NCBI GenBank assembly: GCA_034370465.1
Contig: JAXMLA010000389.1
Span: 1-9,115 of the forward strand
DNA length: 9,115 nt
Direction of reading: 5' to 3'
DNA from: UBA2197 sp034370465
GTDB lineage: Bacteria; Desulfobacterota; Desulfuromonadia; Desulfuromonadales; UBA2197
Made by a program: the position numbers and the translations under genes. Below are positions 4,948-9,115 of this stretch, one piece after another (within the stretch, counting starts at the first letter, position 1; every line of letters starts with the position of its first letter). The notes beneath the pieces were generated by a model that saw only the letters and a list, made by a program, of their open reading frames with translations, was not told the origin of the DNA and did no database searches.

Positions 4948-7900
4948 TTAATGCGCCTTTACGCCGCTCCATTTCCGCTTCAACCACAGCGCAAAGTCAT
5001 CGACAAGGGTATAAACCACCGGCACGACGATCAGCGTCAGCACCGTCGAGGTAATCAGACCGCCGACCACGGCGCGGGCGAGCGGCGCGCGCATCTCGGC
5101 GCCGGAACCGATGGCGAGGAAGAGGGGGAGCATGCCGAAGATCATCGCCAGAGTCGTCATGATGATCGGCCGCAGTCGCGTCCGCCCCGCCTGAATCACC
5201 GCCTCGCGTCGCGCCAGACCGTCGCGCTGCTGCAGGATCTTGGCGTAATCGACAAGAAGGATGGCATTCTTGGTCACCAGCCCCATGAGCATGATCAAGC
5301 CGATGAGGGACATGATGTTAATCGTATCGCCGGTGAGTTTGAGCATCCCCGCCATGCCGACGATGGCAAGGGGGAGGGAGAGCATAATCGCGAAGGGTTC
5401 AAAGAACGATTCGAACTGGGCAGCGAGAATCAGGTAGACAAAGATAATGGCGAGGAGGAGGGATTCCCCCATGTAACCGAAGGATTCCGCCATATCTTCC
5501 GCTTCGCCGGAAAGGTTGATGGTGTAGCCGGGGGGCATGGCAATCTGCGCCGCCGCCGCTTCGACATGCTTGACCGCCGTGCCGATCGGGAGATTATCGA
5601 GGTTGGCTGAGACCGTCACCTGTCGGGACAGGTCGCGGCGGTTGATCTCCGAGGGGGTGGCGGCGACGCTGTAACTGGCAAAGGCTGCCAGCGGGACGAG
5701 CGTGCTCCCGCCCTTGCCGTCACTGACCGCAAGCTTGAGCTGCAAAATCTGCTCGGGATTCTCGCGCAATCCGGCCGGCAGACGGACGCGCAGATCGACG
5801 GCATCACCGTCTTCATCCTCGAAAGTCGTCACCGCTTCGCCGCCGACCAATCGCGTCAGCGCCGCCACCACCTCCGCCGAGGTGACCCCGGCCGAGAGGG
5901 CGCGCTCGCGGTCGATCTGCAGGCGGTATTCGGGGATATCGTGCTCCAGGGTCACGGCAAGATCGACGATCCCCGGCACCTGGTACAACTTCTCCTTGAG
6001 CTTGGCGCCGAGCTCCTTGAGAATGATCAGATCATCCCCCTTGAGGTTGACGTTGAGGGGCTTTTGCGCGCCGCCAATCTGGCCGACCTCTTCGATGGAG
6101 AAGGTGATGCCGGCAATCTGTTGCAGGCGCTGCCGCACCTCCTGCTGCACGACAAATTGATCGCGCTGCCGTTCGCTGCGCTCTTTGAGTTTGACGTAAA
6201 GGAGACCGTCGCGCGCTGTGCCGCTGTCGCCGGCGCCGATGGTGGCGTAGGTGTGATCAATCTCCGCCAGGGGTTGCAATGCCGCGATGACGGCAGCAAG
6301 GCGATCTTCCGTCTCGGTCATGCCGGCATCCGGGGCGGTCTTGAAAGAAACCTGAAACTCCCCTTTATCGTACTGAGCCATAAAGGACGATTCGAGGGTA
6401 CCGAAGATCAGGATGCCGCTGACAAAGGCGGCAACCGCCATGGCGACGATGCTTTTGCGGTGGCCGAGCGCCCAGCTGATCGCAGCGCGGTATCTGTCGG
6501 CGCTGACCTCGAACCAGTCGTTGAACCGCTCCAGCAGTTTGGCAATCCCCTTGCGCCGGCCGTGATTATGGATCGATGGATCCTTCCAGCGCGAGGAGAG
6601 CATCGGGTCGAGAGTGAAGGAGACAAAGAGGGAGACGAGGACGGCAAAGGCGACGGTCATGCCGAATTCGAAGAAGAAGCGACCGACGATCCCGCGCATG
6701 TAAGCGACCGGAATAAAGACGGCAATGATCGACATGGTCGTGGCAAAGACCGCCAGACCGATCTCGTTGGTGCCGAAACGCGCCGCTTCGAGGTGACTCT
6801 TCCCCATCTGCAGATGGCGGACGATATTCTCGCGGACGACAATGGCATCATCGATCAAAAGGCCGATGGCGAGGGAGAGGGCCATCAGGGTCATGACGTT
6901 GAGGGTCATCCCGAGGGCATTCATGATGATAAAGGAGGAGATGACCGAAATCGGCAGGGTGATGCCGGTGATCACCGTCGAGCGCCAGGAGTTGATAAAG
7001 CAGAAGACGATAATCACCGTCAGGATGCCGCCGATAAGGAGTGTCTCCTTGACGTCGGCGAGGGATTCGCGGGTCATGATCGAGCCATCGCGCACCAGGG
7101 TCAGGGTGACGCCGGGGGGGAGTTCGCTCTGCACCCGGGCGATGATCTTCTTGACGTTGTCGACCAGCTCCACCTGATTGGCGCCGGACTGCTTGTAGAT
7201 ATCAAGCCCGATCGCCGGGGCGCCATTAACGAGAGCGAGGCGGCGCTGCTCTTCGACGCCGTCGGTCACGGTGGCAATCTCGCTCAGGGGGATGCCGCGG
7301 CCGCCCCGCTCCACCACCACCATCTGCTGGTAACCCTGTGCGCTGCCGGGTTTGCCGTCGATGCGCAGGGGGTATTCTCCCCCCGGCTGGGTCAGCCGCC
7401 CGAGGGGGGTGTTGGTATTTTCACTCTGCAACCCCGCGACCACCTCGTTGACGCCGAGGCCGAGGCTGTCGAGACGGACCGGATCGAGTTCGATCGTCAC
7501 TTCCCGCTTCGCCCCGCCGATCAGATCGACCTTGCCGACCCCGGCGACACTTTCGAAGCGCCGCTTGATCTTCTTCTCGACCAGAGTCGTCAATTCGCGC
7601 GGCGACAACGTATCGGACTGCACCGCCAGGGCTGCCACCGGCATGGCGTTGAAATCGAGCTTCTGGATAATCGGTTCTTCGACCGCCTCCGGCAGTTCGC
7701 CGCGAATCGAAGCGATCTTGGCGCGCGCTTCCTGGGTCACCTCGCCGAGCTTCTCCTCCAGCCGGAATTCGACGACGACGGTGGAGACCCCTTCCCGCGA
7801 AAAGGAGAGGACGTGCTTGACCCCGGCGATCTGGTTGACCGCTTCCTCGATGCGTTTGGAGACTTCGCGCTCGACCGTCTCGGGGGCGGCGCCGGGGAAC

Positions 7901-8049
7901 TTGGTGACGATGGAGACGACCGGGATTTCGACGTTGGGGAACATCTCCACCGAGAGTTGCCGGTAGGAGAAGAGACCGAGAGTCACGAGGGCGAGCATCA
8001 TCACCGCGGCAAAGATCGGCCGCTTGATGGAGAGATCGGAGAGGATCAT
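4948..8049 (-). CDS. RND-family multidrug efflux transporter (HAE-1 / AcrB-like)
   Basis: Inner-membrane proton-driven pump, 1033 residues, the usual length for HAE-1 transporters. The N-terminus MILSDLSIKRPIFAAVMMLA is the first membrane helix, followed by the FPNVEIPVVSI and PGAAPETVEREV porter-domain entry typical of AcrB/MdtC-like pumps. The TM4 relay GLLIDDAIVVRENI supplies Asp400 and Asp401, and the TM10 block GLVTKNAILLVDYAK supplies Lys927, so the proton-transfer residues are intact. The second half repeats the layout (second porter domain about 560-860, then VYLILAAQFESFFEPFAIML). The GLLIDDAIVV relay favours an organic-compound pump over a CusA-type metal pump, but the substrate is unknown. 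The start ATG (8047-8049) overlaps the adaptor stop codon as ATGA, implying translational coupling. Completed by the adaptor upstream and the TolC-like protein two genes downstream. Confidence 0.97.
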   Translation of the reverse strand: MILSDLSIKRPIFAAVMMLALVTLGLFSYRQLSVEMFPNVEIPVVSIVTKFPGAAPETVEREVSKRIEEAVNQIAGVKHVLSFSREGVSTVVVEFRLEEKLGEVTQEARAKIASIRGELPEAVEEPIIQKLDFNAMPVAALAVQSDTLSPRELTTLVEKKIKRRFESVAGVGKVDLIGGAKREVTIELDPVRLDSLGLGVNEVVAGLQSENTNTPLGRLTQPGGEYPLRIDGKPGSAQGYQQMVVVERGGRGIPLSEIATVTDGVEEQRRLALVNGAPAIGLDIYKQSGANQVELVDNVKKIIARVQSELPPGVTLTLVRDGSIMTRESLADVKETLLIGGILTVIIVFCFINSWRSTVITGITLPISVISSFIIMNALGMTLNVMTLMALSLAIGLLIDDAIVVRENIVRHLQMGKSHLEAARFGTNEIGLAVFATTMSIIAVFIPVAYMRGIVGRFFFEFGMTVAFAVLVSLFVSFTLDPMLSSRWKDPSIHNHGRRKGIAKLLERFNDWFEVSADRYRAAISWALGHRKSIVAMAVAAFVSGILIFGTLESSFMAQYDKGEFQVSFKTAPDAGMTETEDRLAAVIAALQPLAEIDHTYATIGAGDSGTARDGLLYVKLKERSERQRDQFVVQQEVRQRLQQIAGITFSIEEVGQIGGAQKPLNVNLKGDDLIILKELGAKLKEKLYQVPGIVDLAVTLEHDIPEYRLQIDRERALSAGVTSAEVVAALTRLVGGEAVTTFEDEDGDAVDLRVRLPAGLRENPEQILQLKLAVSDGKGGSTLVPLAAFASYSVAATPSEINRRDLSRQVTVSANLDNLPIGTAVKHVEAAAAQIAMPPGYTINLSGEAEDMAESFGYMGESLLLAIIFVYLILAAQFESFFEPFAIMLSLPLAIVGMAGMLKLTGDTINIMSLIGLIMLMGLVTKNAILLVDYAKILQQRDGLARREAVIQAGRTRLRPIIMTTLAMIFGMLPLFLAIGSGAEMRAPLARAVVGGLITSTVLTLIVVPVVYTLVDDFALWLKRKWSGVKAH

Positions 8050-9115
8050 GGCTGCGGGCTTCCGCTGCTGACCTTGTCGCCATCGCGCAGATTAAAGGCG
8101 CCGCGACTGACGTAGCGCTCCCCGGCCTGCAAGCCGGTGACAATCTCCACCTGCTCGCCGCTGAGCGCGCCGATCTGAACAGCGCGGCGTTCTGCTTGAT
8201 CGCCGGCCACGACAAAGAGGGACGCCGTGCGGTTGGCGAGGTCGAGACCGGAGAGGACGGTGCGGGGAACGAGGAGCACCTTCTCGCGCTGGCCGGTGAG
8301 AATCTCCCCTTTGACGAAGAGACCGTCACGGAGACGGCCGTCGGCGTTGTCAATCTCCGCCATCAGCTGCAGCGAGCGATCCGCCGGGTTAATACTGGGA
8401 TTGAGATACTTGATGATGCCGCGGAAGGTCTCGGGACGGCCGTCGCTGCTGAATTCCAGGGTCTGTCCGACCCGAATCTGCGCCAACTCCCGGGCCGGGA
8501 CGGTGACGGTCAGATCAAGGAGACGATTATCGACAATGCGGAAGAGGACATTTCCCCCCGAATCGGCGCCGGCCAGGTCGCCGACATTGACAGCGCGCAG
8601 CGCCACCACTCCGTCGATCGGTGCCCGCACCAGGCTCTTTTGCAAACGGAGACGGAGCTGAATGACTTCCTCTTCGCTCACCTGCAACTGCGCCCGCGCC
8701 GCCGCCACCCGGGCGACCGCAGCGGCAACCGCACTGCCGGCATCGTCGAGCTGCTGCTGCGTCGCCAGCCCCGCACTCTTCAGTTGCGCCATCCGTTCCC
8801 CTTCACGCCGGGCGCGGTCAGCTTCGACTTCGGCCTGCAACAGAGCCGCCCGGGCGCTGGCGATCCCCGCTTCACCCCGTTTGACCGCTGTTTCACTTTC
8901 GCTCGCCTGGATACGCGCCAGCGGCTGCCCCTGGCGCACGACGGCCCATTCGGTGACATAGACTTCGCGAATCAAACCGGCGAGTTCAGTCTTCACCTCT
9001 GCCGTGCGCCGGGCTGTCAATGTCCCGGTGACGGGGATGGTGGCGCGCAGGGGTGCCGGCGTGGCGATTGCCGTCTCGACAGCAATCGCCGGCTTTTCGG
9101 TCGGGACAGCAGAAT
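8046..9115 (-). CDS. RND efflux periplasmic adaptor (membrane fusion protein), 5' end outside window
   Basis: Periplasmic adaptor that joins the RND pump to the outer-membrane channel. About 355 residues are visible. The frame is open to the window edge with no ATG or GTG in its last 31 codons, so the true start and the signal peptide or lipobox lie beyond 9115; a TTG at 9018-9020 is not the start. Domain order is typical. VTGTLTARRTAEVKTELAG is the N-terminal beta strand leading into the first lipoyl half. A long Ala/Glu/Arg-rich coiled-coil hairpin follows (from SESETAVKRGEAGIASARAA to about EEEVIQLRLRLQ). The second lipoyl half is LVRAPIDGVVALRAVNVGDL, then a beta-barrel (LLDLTVTVPARELAQIRVGQ) and a membrane-proximal domain ending NLRDGDKVSSGSPQP. 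The stop codon overlaps the RND start by four bases. The operon promoter and any regulator are outside the window. Confidence 0.95.
   Translation of the reverse strand, partial: SAVPTEKPAIAVETAIATPAPLRATIPVTGTLTARRTAEVKTELAGLIREVYVTEWAVVRQGQPLARIQASESETAVKRGEAGIASARAALLQAEVEADRARREGERMAQLKSAGLATQQQLDDAGSAVAAAVARVAAARAQLQVSEEEVIQLRLRLQKSLVRAPIDGVVALRAVNVGDLAGADSGGNVLFRIVDNRLLDLTVTVPARELAQIRVGQTLEFSSDGRPETFRGIIKYLNPSINPADRSLQLMAEIDNADGRLRDGLFVKGEILTGQREKVLLVPRTVLSGLDLANRTASLFVVAGDQAERRAVQIGALSGEQVEIVTGLQAGERYVSRGAFNLRDGDKVSSGSPQP

Noticed and set aside
4024..5610. Long plus-strand open frame of 528 codons
   Set aside because: It runs antisense through the FNT gene, the repeat block and the end of the RND gene. 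The product is highly charged and repetitive, with no domain. Crossing two real genes and a repeat is typical of a spurious frame.
5941..8115. Long plus-strand open frame of 724 codons opposite the RND gene
   Set aside because: It is antisense to a full-length, motif-complete RND transporter. Its translation is low-complexity and rich in Asp, Gly, His and Arg with no recognisable domain, as expected for the opposite strand of a GC-rich gene.
7421..8353. Minus-strand frame of 310 codons spanning the adaptor/RND junction
   Set aside because: Out-of-frame overlap with both real genes; the Arg/Ala/Ser-rich product is typical of a shifted GC-rich frame.

Overview
The window is ordinary chromosomal DNA, GC-rich and almost fully coding, from a bacterium that is most likely a deltaproteobacterium of the Desulfuromonadales type (Geobacter / Desulfuromonas / Pelobacter-like). 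This placement is inferred from gene content and leader RNAs: metX under an S-box riboswitch, a HAE-1 type RND pump, an FNT channel, and GC-rich palindromic intergenic repeats. No ribosomal or phylogenetic marker is present to prove it.

Layout from left to right. (1) metX (homoserine O-acyltransferase, minus strand, 14-1129), with a 5' leader carrying a complete SAM-I riboswitch and an intrinsic terminator. (2) A compact divergent promoter region (about 1363-1437) in which a minus-strand promoter drives the riboswitch/metX and a plus-strand promoter drives a universal stress protein; a 13-bp palindrome sits between the two -35 boxes. (3) A single-domain UspA-family gene (1469-1921, plus). (4) A long two-way terminator (1943-1987) between the convergent usp and TPR genes. 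(5) A minus-strand block read right to left: a periplasmic adaptor truncated by the window edge (8046-9115), an inner-membrane RND transporter (4948-8049), an FNT-family formate/nitrite-type channel (3991-4809), a TolC-like outer-membrane factor (2567-3859), and a small TPR protein (1988-2443).

Adaptor, RND pump and TolC-like protein make a complete tripartite efflux system. Adaptor and pump overlap by four bases (ATGA), which suggests translational coupling. The FNT gene is an unexpected guest between pump and outer-membrane factor. It is bounded on each side by a pair of REP-like two-hairpin repeats, and the inner members (3959-4003 and 4832-4877) are direct copies of each other with compensatory changes in a stem. 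That makes the FNT gene look like a separable cassette. The repeats also shape the coding ends: the FNT stop codon lies in a repeat hairpin loop, and an upstream extension of the TolC-like reading frame is repeat-derived and should not be annotated.

I found no CRISPR array, tRNA, rRNA, transposase, phage gene or clear undescribed system. The most useful observations are the riboswitch with its mutually exclusive pairing, the divergent promoter arrangement, and the repeat-bounded FNT gene.
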